The translations under genes were made by a program, and so were the position numbers. A DNA stretch of 33,303 nt from NCBI GenBank assembly GCA_029975295.1, contig JARKPK010000087.1, positions 1 to 33,303 of the forward strand, in the 5' to 3' direction. Positions 16,971 to 25,824 of the stretch are shown here, one piece after another; positions within the stretch are counted from its first letter, which is position 1; the number at the start of each line of letters is the position of its first letter. The notes below the pieces were generated by a model that searched no databases, had not been told where the DNA came from, and worked only from the letters and a program-made list of their open reading frames with translations. This DNA comes from Thermoguttaceae bacterium. GTDB lineage: Bacteria > Planctomycetota > Planctomycetia > Pirellulales > Thermoguttaceae.

Positions 16971-19037
16971 ATGCTGCCGAGCCCCAAGTTTGCGCCATCT
17001 GCCGCCCGTGCTCCCTCCGGAGTTGCCCGACGCCGGTCTTTACGGGCATCATGCACTTTGTGGGCAACCCTGACACTCATCTTCGCGGCCCTGGCATTTT
17101 CGCAGGCGCGCGGCGACAGTCCGCCGGAACAATTCGTCGGACGCGACGATCAAGGCCGCACCATCTATCGCTCGAAGCCGGTTGATGCCCGGTTCAACAA
17201 TCCTTCCGACCCGCAATATGAGGCAGAGTTCCAGCAACGGGCTGCCCGTGTGATTGCGGCGCAGTCGAGACTCAAGGTTCCGGCCGGCAACACCTACTTC
17301 GAGAACGAGAAACGCATCTACGGTTATCTGATGGCGCAGGTTTTGGCCGGACGCGATGGGGCGATCGCCGACCTTCAGGTGGACGACGCTCAGGCGAACC
17401 AATGGCACCGCGAAACCCGAGGAATCGACTTCTACGCCTGTTTCACGCTCAAGCATCAAACACGCAAGTATTTCTTGTTTGGCGACTTGCTGGAGCCCGA
17501 CTATCGCAAGCGGATGTTCGAAGGCGCACGAGCCTGGACAGCACAAGACCCGCTGCTGCGCCCGCACTATGCGTTCGACAAGCCCGGCGAAGGATGGGGC
17601 CCTGATCAGCGCAACAGTTGGGTGGACGTTCGCACGACGGAAAATCTGCACCTCATGCGAATCAGTTCGGTCTATCTTTTTGCGGAAGAAACGGGAAATC
17701 GCGCGACGGCCGACAAATACAAACAGCAGATTCGTCGCTATGCGCACACGCTGTTTCGCGCCGGAATCGGCGAATGGGATTCAGAGAACTACCACGGCCA
17801 CTCGCTGGCTCCGTTGTGCAACCTGTTCGATTTCGCCAAAGACGAACAGGTGCGGCTATGGGCCAAGGCCTGCCTCGACTGGTTCTATGCGGCCGGTGCG
17901 GTGAAATACTATCGGGGGGCGTTCGGCGGTCCCACCAAGCGCGACTACAACCATCCGCAGCCGTTCGGCGGCAGCGCGGCGAACATGCTCTGGCTTCATT
18001 TCGGCGACTCCCCGATCGCAAAGACCGATCGTTGGGAGTCGGACGAGGTCCACGTCATCACCAGCGCCTATCGCCCGCCTCAGGCCGTGATCGCCTTGGC
18101 AAGAAAGCGGTTCGATCGCCCCGTGGAGCTTTTCTCCGTCAAACCGCACTACGCGGCGACAACCACGGGCGACACTCGGTCGCCGCCCGAGCACTACGAG
18201 ACAATGTTCTTCGGTCGAACCTACCAACTCGGGTCGTTGGCCGGGGGCACCAGCGAGGACGGCGGCGATGTCAATGGATTCAAGATACTCGTCGAGAGCG
18301 AGCGACGCGGGGCCGAGTCGCTTCAATGCGTACCGGGGCCCGACCCGCTTTTCGTCGGTTCGCCGATGTACCAGAAGGGCAAGTTGGCCGGCCCGAATCG
18401 TGTGGCGCAATTCGAGAACTGCGCCGTGTGGCTCGTCCGCAACGGCAGGGCCCCCTGGTGTTGGGTCGTTCCGCAATCGGTGCGAATCCACGCACACGGC
18501 CAAGTGACAATTCTCGAGTGCGATCGTTCCTATGTGGCCATTCACCCGCTGGGAACGGAACCGCTGTCGCGCGACGACAGCCTCACGGCCGAGATCAGCC
18601 GGGGCGAATCGGCTCGCTTTCCAGATCATCAAGTCCTTCGAACGCGAGGTACGGCGTCGGCCTTCTGTGGGTTCGCGATTGAGGCAGGCGACCGGCACTC
18701 GCACGGCAATCTGACTGAGTTCACCCGCAAAGCGATGGCTGCCACGATCGACGCTTCTAAACTCGATGAAGGCATCATTCAATTCAAAACCGCGGACGGC
18801 CGATGGCTCGGTTTCCATTGGCACGACGACCCGCGGCAACTCGGCGTTTGGCGCAACGGCCGCCAACACGACTGGACGCGCCACGCCCAGTACCTCTACC
18901 GCACCGAATCGAGGGGCCGGCCCCCTCTGATCGAGTCGCGCTGGAGCGAAGGAAGACTGGAGGTTTCGGCGAACGGAAAGACCTTCCGCTGTGAAGTTGC
19001 CGATGACGGCCGAGTGATCTTCACGAACAGCCCGTAA
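16971..19037 (+). CDS. Large secreted protein of unknown function, possibly polysaccharide-lyase-like
   Basis: 688 residues. The ATG at 16971 has AAGG eight bases upstream and opens a signal peptide with a long basic n-region (ARRRSL) and a hydrophobic core at about residues 30-45. Residues about 100-330 are helix-rich with many Trp, Tyr and His (NSWVDVRTTENLHLMRISS, WDSENYHGHSLAPLCNLFDF). They look like an (alpha/alpha) toroid as found in alginate/heparin lyase-type proteins. Residues about 370-688 are beta-rich (FKILVESERRG, ENCAVWLVRNG, FKTADGRWLGFHWHDD). The two-part plan resembles heparinase II/III-like enzymes, but I cannot point to their catalytic motif, so no function is assigned. It is a single gene between the ileS divergence and a 487-bp spacer. 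Confidence 0.7.
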   Translation: MLPSPKFAPSAARAPSGVARRRSLRASCTLWATLTLIFAALAFSQARGDSPPEQFVGRDDQGRTIYRSKPVDARFNNPSDPQYEAEFQQRAARVIAAQSRLKVPAGNTYFENEKRIYGYLMAQVLAGRDGAIADLQVDDAQANQWHRETRGIDFYACFTLKHQTRKYFLFGDLLEPDYRKRMFEGARAWTAQDPLLRPHYAFDKPGEGWGPDQRNSWVDVRTTENLHLMRISSVYLFAEETGNRATADKYKQQIRRYAHTLFRAGIGEWDSENYHGHSLAPLCNLFDFAKDEQVRLWAKACLDWFYAAGAVKYYRGAFGGPTKRDYNHPQPFGGSAANMLWLHFGDSPIAKTDRWESDEVHVITSAYRPPQAVIALARKRFDRPVELFSVKPHYAATTTGDTRSPPEHYETMFFGRTYQLGSLAGGTSEDGGDVNGFKILVESERRGAESLQCVPGPDPLFVGSPMYQKGKLAGPNRVAQFENCAVWLVRNGRAPWCWVVPQSVRIHAHGQVTILECDRSYVAIHPLGTEPLSRDDSLTAEISRGESARFPDHQVLRTRGTASAFCGFAIEAGDRHSHGNLTEFTRKAMAATIDASKLDEGIIQFKTADGRWLGFHWHDDPRQLGVWRNGRQHDWTRHAQYLYRTESRGRPPLIESRWSEGRLEVSANGKTFRCEVADDGRVIFTNSP

Positions 19038-19524
19038 ACAACCGTGTCTGCCTCTGTTTCCCGCGACGTTCGGCGTTGCCCGCGAAGACCTCGTCATTGC
19101 GCGGCGCAAGCCGAACCGATTCTCGCAAAACAATCAACGAATCGCCCATCGGCCGTCCGTTGAAGTCGGCCGGCGTCCCGCTTTGCCGCCAAGGGCGGAA
19201 GACCGCCGATGCTTTTGCCTCGCTTGCGTTTGCCATAGAATGGCATTGTTGGCGAACCGCTCGAGCGGCCGCGTTTTGCCGCCAATTTGTTCGGCGCGAA
19301 CGGCCCAATAGGCACAACCCGTCGCGCCGGATGAGTCTGGCGTTTGTTGGCGATGATCCGATGGCGGCTGCAACGGCGTTCAACGTCGAGGGCAATGCGA
19401 CGACTTACGCTGCGGCAAGCGTCTATTGCAATGCGGCAAACGGCGGTTCGCGCTGCCGCGAAATGGCATGCTCGGCGCGCCGCTTGTGCAAACATGCGTT
19501 CGATGTCCCGTGGGGAGGCCAATC
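19038..19524. other. Intergenic region, no gene seen
   Basis: 487 bp with a 12-bp perfect palindrome at 19257-19268 and small hairpins (for example 19231-19245). Open frames on both strands lack start signals and protein-like composition. No terminator with a T-run is visible. Confidence 0.5.
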
Positions 19525-20277
19525 ATGCGTGCGACGATCAACGTGCTTGTTGGCGGCTTGTTGGCCGCCGCCGTCACAGCGACCGCTCGGGCGGAAACGA
19601 CGCTGACGATCCAGTTGACCGACGGACAGGCGGTCAAGACGGTCGGTGTGATCGACCGTTGGGATCAGGACGGCAATCATCGAACCCCGCCGGACAAAGA
19701 CGCGAAAATCGACGCCCCGGCGCTGGACGCCCGCGCCCGCGACGCCGGCAACGGCAAATGGGTTTTTGAAAAGCTCAAGCCGGGGCGATACGACGTGGTG
19801 TTGCTGGGCGACAAGCTGCGGATCGACGGGTTCACCTATGTGCCTGTGCGCGAATTCGACCCGTTCATCAAGTCCGACGCGCAGCCCGACGAAGAAGCCG
19901 CCGAGTGGATCTTCGAAGACATCAAAGCGTCGAAGCACTACGAAAACAAGGTCGAGCCGCTTTACTTGGCCGGCGACGACAAGGTTGTGCGGGTGCTGGT
20001 TATGTTGATTCGCGACAAACCCACGAGCTACACGCCCGGAGCCGGTACAATGCGCCACGAGATGTGGCAATACTCTTGGAACTATGGCGGCTGGCAGAAA
20101 GAACGGCGCACAAAGGTTTTCGACCGCGTGTTGATGCAAGTCAGCGAAATGCGTCAATGGACCTGGCTTTGGGAGCCGAAGCTCGGCGGCATCGAAGTGA
20201 AGAAAGAACCGGTGACGATCAAGTACACCGTGCCGAAAGCCGGCGACCGCAAGCTCAAAGGGCTCTATCCCTATTGA
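19525..20277 (+). CDS. Secreted protein of unknown function
   Basis: 250 residues. The ATG at 19525 has GGGGAGG six bases upstream and a clean signal peptide (cleavage probably after TATARA, about residue 22). The mature protein begins with short beta strands (TTLTIQLTDGQAVKTVGVIDRW). A segment LKPGRYDVVLLGDKL follows, as in carboxypeptidase-regulatory-like or transthyretin-like beta-sandwiches. A middle acidic part has DEEAAEWIFEDIKASKHYENK, and the C-terminal part is rich in Trp, Lys and Arg (MRHEMWQYSWNYGGWQKERR). I do not recognise the family. The gene converges with the ThuA gene across a 70-bp spacer. Confidence 0.75.
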   Translation: MRATINVLVGGLLAAAVTATARAETTLTIQLTDGQAVKTVGVIDRWDQDGNHRTPPDKDAKIDAPALDARARDAGNGKWVFEKLKPGRYDVVLLGDKLRIDGFTYVPVREFDPFIKSDAQPDEEAAEWIFEDIKASKHYENKVEPLYLAGDDKVVRVLVMLIRDKPTSYTPGAGTMRHEMWQYSWNYGGWQKERRTKVFDRVLMQVSEMRQWTWLWEPKLGGIEVKKEPVTIKYTVPKAGDRKLKGLYPY

Positions 20278-20347
20278 ATGGATCGACTCGTCGGCCGCTG
20301 ACGCCCGCTGGCAGGCCGTTTCCGCCGCCGCACAAAGGCGCAGTTGC

Positions 20348-21082
20348 TCAGCGCGCCGCCGCCCAGCGGATTCCGCGCTCGATCAGTTTCGGATAGGCCG
20401 GGTGCGACCAAGTCTTGTTGTCGTGCCCGAGTTGGAGATAGAAAACACGGCTGTTCTTGAACTGATAAACCCAGGCGACCGACCGGTTGTTCCGCGGGTC
20501 GTTCGTGGTTAAAAGCAGCCGCGCATCGGGGCTGACGTAGTAGTCTTTATACACTTCGTCGATGATCTCGAATTCGCTCAGACCCTTCGTGATTGGATGA
20601 TCCGCGTCGGCAATCTGCACGCGGATGGTTTGGTCGTGCTTCACCGACGATGGGCCGTATTCCTTTTCGCCGATCGTCTCTTTGGCGAAATTGTACTTGC
20701 CGCCGATCACGTCCTTCCAGCGGTCCCAGTTGCGGTGCGCGCCAAGATTGTGATGCAGCGAAACGACGCCGATCCCTTTTTCCAGCAGCGATAAGAACGC
20801 TTCGCGCTGCTGCGGCGCGATGTCGGGCGACATGTCGTACATCACGATCACGTCGAATTTTGCTTCAAGCCCCGGCGCGAGCAAGTCGGCCTGCTGAGGC
20901 ATTTGAGCTTTTTCGTATTTGATGCCCGGCAGGGCGTCGAGCATCGCGTAGAGTTCCTTTTCTTGGAAGCCGTGTCCACCGTAGGTGAAGAGCACGCGAA
21001 TCGGCTTCCCCGGCTCCGACGCAACCCCCGCGGCGCCAACCAGCCCCCAGAAACATGCGACCGTCAAGACCAACCGCGTCAT
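20348..21082 (-). CDS. Secreted ThuA-domain protein
   Basis: 244 residues with a signal peptide (MTRLVLTVACFWGLVGAAGVA). The mature part is a ThuA (trehalose-utilisation-like) domain with a class I glutamine amidotransferase-like fold: RVLFTYGGHGFQEKEL at the start, FDVIVMYDMSPDIAPQQREAF, GIGVVSLHHNLGAHRNWDRW, DADHPITKGLSEFEIIDEVY, and a final WVYQFKNSRVFYLQLGHD. The length fits a single-domain member. ThuA proteins are numerous in Planctomycetes and often lie near sugar oxidoreductases; their reaction is not settled. GGGGAA about nine bases before the ATG supports the start. Confidence 0.88.
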   Translation of the reverse strand: MTRLVLTVACFWGLVGAAGVASEPGKPIRVLFTYGGHGFQEKELYAMLDALPGIKYEKAQMPQQADLLAPGLEAKFDVIVMYDMSPDIAPQQREAFLSLLEKGIGVVSLHHNLGAHRNWDRWKDVIGGKYNFAKETIGEKEYGPSSVKHDQTIRVQIADADHPITKGLSEFEIIDEVYKDYYVSPDARLLLTTNDPRNNRSVAWVYQFKNSRVFYLQLGHDNKTWSHPAYPKLIERGIRWAAAR

Positions 21083-21744
21083 GGTTCGGTTCCCCGTTGC
21101 TCAAACAATGTTGGTAATCGGCGATAGGCAACGCCCCGCCGCGAACACTCGCCCAGGCCGAGATCGAGCCAGTCGGGCGAACATCGACTCTCGGCCCCGA
21201 CGCCCACTATACGGCGCGCCAGCAGCGAAAATCAACGGTTGCGGCCGGATCCAGGCCCGCGGGGCTCCCGAGCCGATCGGGCGAACAGGCCGCGACGGCA
21301 AACGTGGAAATGAGTTGACGCCACGCCCCGATGGGGGTAGATTTTCAGGGAGTGCGTCTGCGACACCGGCGATCAAACGATTCGGCCGAACGTGCGCGGA
21401 TGCGACCTCTGTACAACAAGTCCGGCACGGCCGATAGGCGGCCAGCCGGTTTCGTAAACGTGCAGATTGTTGGGGCTCAGATCAGATAGGCCGCAAGGCC
21501 GGCAGGCGGCAGACCGCAGCGGCCACGAAGAGCGGGTTGGCGCATGAGTTGCATGGGTTTCCCGAGGATCAGCGAAAGATAGTGACCTTCGTAAGCAGCA
21601 TGTGATCCTTCGGAAACCGTTCGGCATTGCCCACCGAGTTCGGCCCGGCAGTTGAGCGAGAAGATCAAATCGAGATTCGGGGCAACCGCCGAAGATTGCC
21701 TCGCATCGATTCCCCCATGGCGCAAACGGCTCACGGCGTTCCGC
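21083..21744. other. Divergent intergenic region
   Basis: 662 bp between the ThuA gene and the acetyltransferase. I see only scattered short inverted repeats and no supported gene. The acetyltransferase frame is open from a TTG at 21652, but the conserved family start is near 21745. Confidence 0.45.
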
Positions 21745-22302
21745 ATGGATCTGGCCTATTTCAAGCGATACCGAATGGAGATCGACCTGCGGGACCGCGT
21801 TCTCGCTCCAGTTGCGCCTCTCCCGCCCTATCGGCTGCTGGCATGGGATCCCGTTCTGATCGAAGGATTCGCCGTTGCGAAATTCGTCAGTTTTCGTTAC
21901 GAACTCGACGCCCATGTCTTCCCCTGCCTGGGCGATTTGACCGGCTGCCGGCGTCTGATGCACGAGATCGCCAGGAAGCCCGGTTTCCTTCCCGAGACGA
22001 CGTGGCTGATCGCCTGCCCCACAGCAACCGGCGGGCTTGAATATGTGGGCACGATCCAAGGCATTCGCGACCGCGAGGGCCACGGGGCGATTCAGAACCT
22101 CGGGGTCGCCCCGAATCATCGCAACGCCGGTCTGGGATCGCTGCTGCTCACCTGGGCGCTCGACGGTTTTCGCCGGGCGGGCCTGACCTGCGTTCAGCTC
22201 GAAGTGACGGCGCAAAACGAGGGCGCCATTCGGCTCTATCGTCGCTTTGGCTTCTCGGTCGTACGGACGGTGTTCAAGGCCGCCGAACCGGCTTATGCCT
22301 GA
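21745..22302 (+). CDS. GNAT-family N-acetyltransferase
   Basis: 185 residues from the ATG at 21745; no good ribosome binding site is visible, and an in-frame ATG at 21775 (MEIDL) is an alternative. The second half carries the GNAT acetyl-CoA site: GAIQNLGVAPNHRNAGLGSLLL, with the R/Q-x-x-G-x-G/A loop as RNAGLG, followed by VQLEVTAQNEGAIRLYRRFGF, the usual motif B. The N-terminal part (YFKRYRMEIDL, and VSFRYELDAHVFPCLGDL) looks like a conserved lineage-specific extension. The acceptor substrate is unknown. It converges closely with the DAHP synthase gene (27-bp gap). Confidence 0.85.
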   Translation: MDLAYFKRYRMEIDLRDRVLAPVAPLPPYRLLAWDPVLIEGFAVAKFVSFRYELDAHVFPCLGDLTGCRRLMHEIARKPGFLPETTWLIACPTATGGLEYVGTIQGIRDREGHGAIQNLGVAPNHRNAGLGSLLLTWALDGFRRAGLTCVQLEVTAQNEGAIRLYRRFGFSVVRTVFKAAEPAYA

Positions 22303-22329
22303 CCCTTCCGCGCATTCTCGAGGCGGCCG

Positions 22330-23688
22330 TCAGCGCGCAGCCGCTCGGCCGCGGCTCAATTTTCGCGCCAGCAGCAGGGCCATTTCCATGGCTTGCTCGT
22401 AGTTCAAGCGCGGGTCGACGTCGCTGCGGTAGTTCCGCGTCAGATCAGCCTCTGTCAGGCCGCGTGCGCCGCCGATGCATTCGGTAACGTTCTCGCCGGT
22501 CATTTCGAAGTGTACGCCGGCCAGCACCGAACCGAGGGCCTGATGGATGTCGATCGCCGTTTCGAGTTCGCGCAAAATCGCGTCGAAATCGCGCGTTTTC
22601 ACGCCGGAGGCCGTCGTCAGCGTATTGCCGTGCATCGGATCGCAACACCAAACGACGCGGCGGCCCTTGCGCAGAACGGCCTCGACCAATCGCGGCAAGG
22701 CCGCGGGAATCCGCGCCGCGCCGAAACGATGAATCAACATCAGCCGCCCCGGCTGATTGTCGGGATTTAACGTATCGCACAGCGCGAGCAGTTCTTCCGG
22801 AGTGCAGCCGCAGCCGACTTTCACCCCGATCGGGTTGGCAATGCCGCGGAAGTACTCGACGTGCGCCCCGTCGACCGAACGCGTTCGTTCGCCGATCCAG
22901 GGCAGGTGCGTGCTCAGATTATACCAACCAGTGCGGCGGGGAACTTGCCGCGTATGGGCCTGCTCGTACCAAAGGTGCAGCCCTTCGTGACTGACATAGA
23001 ACTCGCCGCGGCTGAGCCACTCGGCAAGCGATCGGCCCGCAATCGTTTCGACAAAACGCACCGACTCGGCGATGCCGCGCATCATTTCGCGGAACTCCGC
23101 CGACTGGCGCGAGAGATCGACAAACCCCAGTTCCCAGAATTCCGGATGCCGGAAATCGGCCAAACCGCCCTGAATCAGCGCACGGACGAAGTTCAACGTC
23201 AGCGCCGCGCGCTCGTAGCCGCGCAACAGCAGTTGCGGATCGGGCCGACGCTCGTCGGCGGTGAACCCCGGCCGGTTCACCAAGTCGCCTCGATAAACCG
23301 GCAGTGTCGTCTCCCCGCGGGTTTCAACGTCGCTCGAACGCGGTTTGGAGTATTGGCCCGCCAAGCGGCCGATGCGCACCACCGGCTGCTGAGCGCCGAA
23401 GGCCAGAATCAGACTCATTTTCAGAAGAATCTTCAGCTTCGCCGTAATCGGATCGGCCGAGCAATCGGCAAACGACTCGTTGCAATCGCCGCCCTGCAAA
23501 ACAAAACGCTCGCCGGCGGCGGCATCGGCCAGAAGGAGCTTGAGCTTCTCGATCTCGCCGCTGGTAACCAACGGCGGCAATTGCGACAACGAATCGACCG
23601 CCCGGCGCAACGCTTCACCGTCGGGATAGTCAACGCGCTGCGAGAGCGGTTTGTGTTGCCACGATTCAGGCGACCAAGCGATCGACAT
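22330..23688 (-). CDS. 3-deoxy-7-phosphoheptulonate synthase, class II
   Basis: 452 residues from the ATG at 23688 (a TTG four codons upstream is possible). It condenses phosphoenolpyruvate and erythrose 4-phosphate in the first step of the shikimate pathway. Class II hallmarks are all present: the metal Cys69 in LQGGDCNESF, RIGRLAGQYSKPRSSD, VKVGCGCTPEELLALCDTLN, RLMLIHRFGA, the metal His in WCCDPMHGNT, the metal Glu in GVHFEMTGENVTEC and the Asp in SDVDPRLNYEQA. Length is normal for class II (about 450). No other aromatic amino acid genes are adjacent. The 297-bp upstream spacer contains a GC-rich hairpin and a possible -10 box (TATGAT at 23836-23841). Confidence 0.96.
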   Translation of the reverse strand: MSIAWSPESWQHKPLSQRVDYPDGEALRRAVDSLSQLPPLVTSGEIEKLKLLLADAAAGERFVLQGGDCNESFADCSADPITAKLKILLKMSLILAFGAQQPVVRIGRLAGQYSKPRSSDVETRGETTLPVYRGDLVNRPGFTADERRPDPQLLLRGYERAALTLNFVRALIQGGLADFRHPEFWELGFVDLSRQSAEFREMMRGIAESVRFVETIAGRSLAEWLSRGEFYVSHEGLHLWYEQAHTRQVPRRTGWYNLSTHLPWIGERTRSVDGAHVEYFRGIANPIGVKVGCGCTPEELLALCDTLNPDNQPGRLMLIHRFGAARIPAALPRLVEAVLRKGRRVVWCCDPMHGNTLTTASGVKTRDFDAILRELETAIDIHQALGSVLAGVHFEMTGENVTECIGGARGLTEADLTRNYRSDVDPRLNYEQAMEMALLLARKLSRGRAAAR

Positions 23689-23767
23689 TGCTCGACGCAA
23701 TCAGGGAAGGTGAGCGGGGGGGTGATCTTCGGGCAGGCAGCGAGACAGACGATCGTTCTTCGCCATA

Positions 23768-23790
23768 AGCCGGCCGCCCGTTGGCCGGCT
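23768..23790 (-). other. GC-rich hairpin in the spacer upstream of the DAHP synthase gene
   Basis: Perfect 8-bp arms (23768-23775 and 23783-23790) with a 7-nt loop, about 80 bp before the ATG. No T-run follows on the minus strand. It could end the sppA-like transcript or be part of the DAHP synthase leader. Confidence 0.35.
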
Positions 23791-23985
23791 GGCGGCATCG
23801 CTCGGCAAAAGACCGGATATGGCGAGAACGCCTATATCATATCAAGTCCCCGACGAAATGGCGACGTTCCGCGCGTCATCTGTCGGAGAAGCCTGACTGG
23901 TTCGCCCAAACGACCGCGCCGTTTCCGGCGAATCGGCGTCATTATAGTCCGCCCAAGTGGGCTATGCACCATCCGATCAGGCGAT

Positions 23986-25056
23986 TCACTTGGCCCCACC
24001 GCGGTCGCCCGTCGGCTCGATGCCCCAAAGGTACATAAAGGTGGGAAGGTCGGGACGATCGAGCCCTGGAATGCTCAGCGGCATGAGTTTGTCGAGCGGC
24101 GGACGATTCGCCGTCACGGCATAGGGGGTGCGCGCCGGGTCGGTTTCGCGGCGCAGCATCACCACTTGGCTCGGCCCGCCCCCCGAACGGCTCTGAACGT
24201 CGCTGATCGCGTCTTCCAGATAGCCGAGTTGATCGATCAGGCCGAGGGCCCGAGCTTGCTCGGCCGTGAACACTCGACCGTCGAACAGGGCGGGGTTGTC
24301 TCGCGGCGCAGCGGGACGATTGGCCGCAACCACTCGCTGGAATCGCTTGTGGAAATCGTCGGCCATTTGTTGGAGCATGGCCGCAGTTTCGGGCGTGAGC
24401 GGCCGGAGCGCGGTGCCCATGTCGATATTCTGCCCAGCCTTGATCTGCTGCCCGGCCACGTTGACGAATCCCATCGCATCTTGCAGGTTGTAGAGATTGA
24501 GCACCACGCCGATGCCGCCCACCAAGGCCGTTGGGTGAGCATGAATCGAATCGGCCGCCGTGGCCAGATAATATCCGCCGCCGGCGCCCACTTCCATGAT
24601 GTAGGCCGTAACGGGCAATTGCGTTCGTTCTTTGAACCGCCGCAGTTCGTGGTGCATCATGTCGCAGACGGTTACCCCGCCGCCCGGCGAATTGATCCGG
24701 ATCACCACGCCGACAACCTGGCGATCAGCCGCCGCCGCGTCGAGCTTCTCGCGAAACAGGGCCAAGGGGTTCTCACCTTCGGAATACGGCCCCACTTGAT
24801 TGCCGTTGACCAAAACACCGTCAACGTCGATCAGCGCGATCTTCGTCGCGGCCGGCGCACATCCGGTCGGCCCATCGACCGCCACTGTTTGCAGCGGGCC
24901 CGAGTCGCGGCGAGGCGGAAGATCGGTGGATATCCGGCCTTGCACCGGTTTGGCCAGCGTGAGCCGCGCATTGGTGTTCACCGTCATGCCGCTGCGACAA
25001 CCGCCCGGCAGAAGCGCCAACAAGAACACGAAAACCAATCGCGACACGCCGTTCAT
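23986..25056 (-). CDS. SppA-like S49 family lipoprotein, probably catalytically dead
   Basis: 356 residues from the ATG at 25056 (a GTG four codons earlier is possible). The N-terminus is a lipoprotein signal with lipobox LPGGC (Cys20). The body is an S49/SppA single domain: IALIDVDGVLV, VIRINSPGGGVTVCDMMHHEL, ATAADSIHAHPTALVGGIGVV, and LFDGRVFTAEQARALGLID. In active SppA the nucleophile is the Ser of ASGGYY; here the sequence is GAGGGYY, with Gly159. In Bacillus SppA the base is a Lys 52 residues later in SGxxKD; here that place is Ile211 (KAGQNID). Both catalytic residues are thus absent while the fold is kept. A scaffold or binding role in the envelope is more likely than proteolysis. Confidence 0.88.
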   Translation of the reverse strand: MNGVSRLVFVFLLALLPGGCRSGMTVNTNARLTLAKPVQGRISTDLPPRRDSGPLQTVAVDGPTGCAPAATKIALIDVDGVLVNGNQVGPYSEGENPLALFREKLDAAAADRQVVGVVIRINSPGGGVTVCDMMHHELRRFKERTQLPVTAYIMEVGAGGGYYLATAADSIHAHPTALVGGIGVVLNLYNLQDAMGFVNVAGQQIKAGQNIDMGTALRPLTPETAAMLQQMADDFHKRFQRVVAANRPAAPRDNPALFDGRVFTAEQARALGLIDQLGYLEDAISDVQSRSGGGPSQVVMLRRETDPARTPYAVTANRPPLDKLMPLSIPGLDRPDLPTFMYLWGIEPTGDRGGAK

Positions 25057-25700
25057 GCCGTGGGCCACCAGAACCGGGACGATGCCGAGCCCGCCGCACC
25101 GATACGACCGGGCTTATCTGTCTTATCGGCATAAGCGGCAAGGTCGGGCCAGCCCGATTCGTCGGCCCCAAAACCGTTTGGCGCGCCTACCAACGCAAAG
25201 CGAAACCAGCCGCAGCCAACGCTATGGCCCCACGAGCGGGCCACGCCCATCAAGCGAAGCTCTGGATTCCGGCTCGATCAAAAGTCCGGGCATGCCGCAA
25301 AACGCAATCGCTTTAACTCCAACAACTTAAGTGTTTTACCGCGATTCCGACCCACCGCGGGATGAAGCAGTGTTGGCGCTGAGAAAGTGTTGTCGCTGAG
25401 GAATTGCCTTCGGTTCGGCCGAAACGGGGCGACAGAAATAGCCCGAAGTCTCTGGGAAACACGCTATTTTCCGCCACCAGCACAGACAACGCCACTTACC
25501 CAACCACGCCATTCAACACAAAGACGCAGCCGAGATCACTGGCGATGGGTTCGACAATCGCGGTGCCAACTGCGGCCCGGATGGGATCGATGGAATCAAC
25601 AAAACGAACCGGGGCCGGATCAAACGTTTCCTGCACCGCCATGATGAGACCGTCGCAATGCGTAATCCAAGACCACGAAAGTGATTGCGATGCAACGAAA
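25057..25700. other. Intergenic region
   Basis: 644 bp between the SppA-like gene and the tRNA with no supported gene. Its only distinct feature is a tandem 17-bp direct repeat at 25369-25402. No terminator with a T-run follows the tRNA on its strand. Confidence 0.5.
25369..25402. repeat. Tandem 17-bp direct repeat
   Basis: Two adjacent copies (25369-25385 and 25386-25402), 15 of 17 bases identical, built on AGTGTTG-GCTGAG. Function unknown. Confidence 0.6.
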
Positions 25701-25782
25701 TGCGGACGCCGGGAGTTGAACCCGGACCCCTTTCGGGACAAGATCCTAAGTCTTGCGTGTCTGCCAATTCCACCACGTCCGC
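25701..25782 (-). tRNA. tRNA-Leu(UAG)
   Basis: An 82-nt class II tRNA. The acceptor stem pairs GCGGACG with CGTCCGC, the anticodon loop is CTTAGGA with anticodon TAG (25746-25748) on a CAAGA/TCTTG stem, the long variable arm is CCC-GAAA-GGG, and the T arm is CCGGG-TTCAACT-CCCGG. The discriminator base is A, as expected for leucine tRNAs. CCA is not encoded, so it must be added after transcription. Confidence 0.97.
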
Positions 25783-25824
25783 GACCAAACAGCCGTTGCG
25801 TGCGCGATTAGGCCGCTGTAACCG

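Noticed and set aside
17856-19133. Open frame of 425 codons on the minus strand
   Set aside because: Antisense to the large secreted protein, which has a signal peptide and ribosome binding site.
22861-25134. Open frame of 757 codons on the plus strand
   Set aside because: Antisense to the DAHP synthase and SppA-like genes; composition is rich in Arg, His and Gln as expected of a shadow frame.
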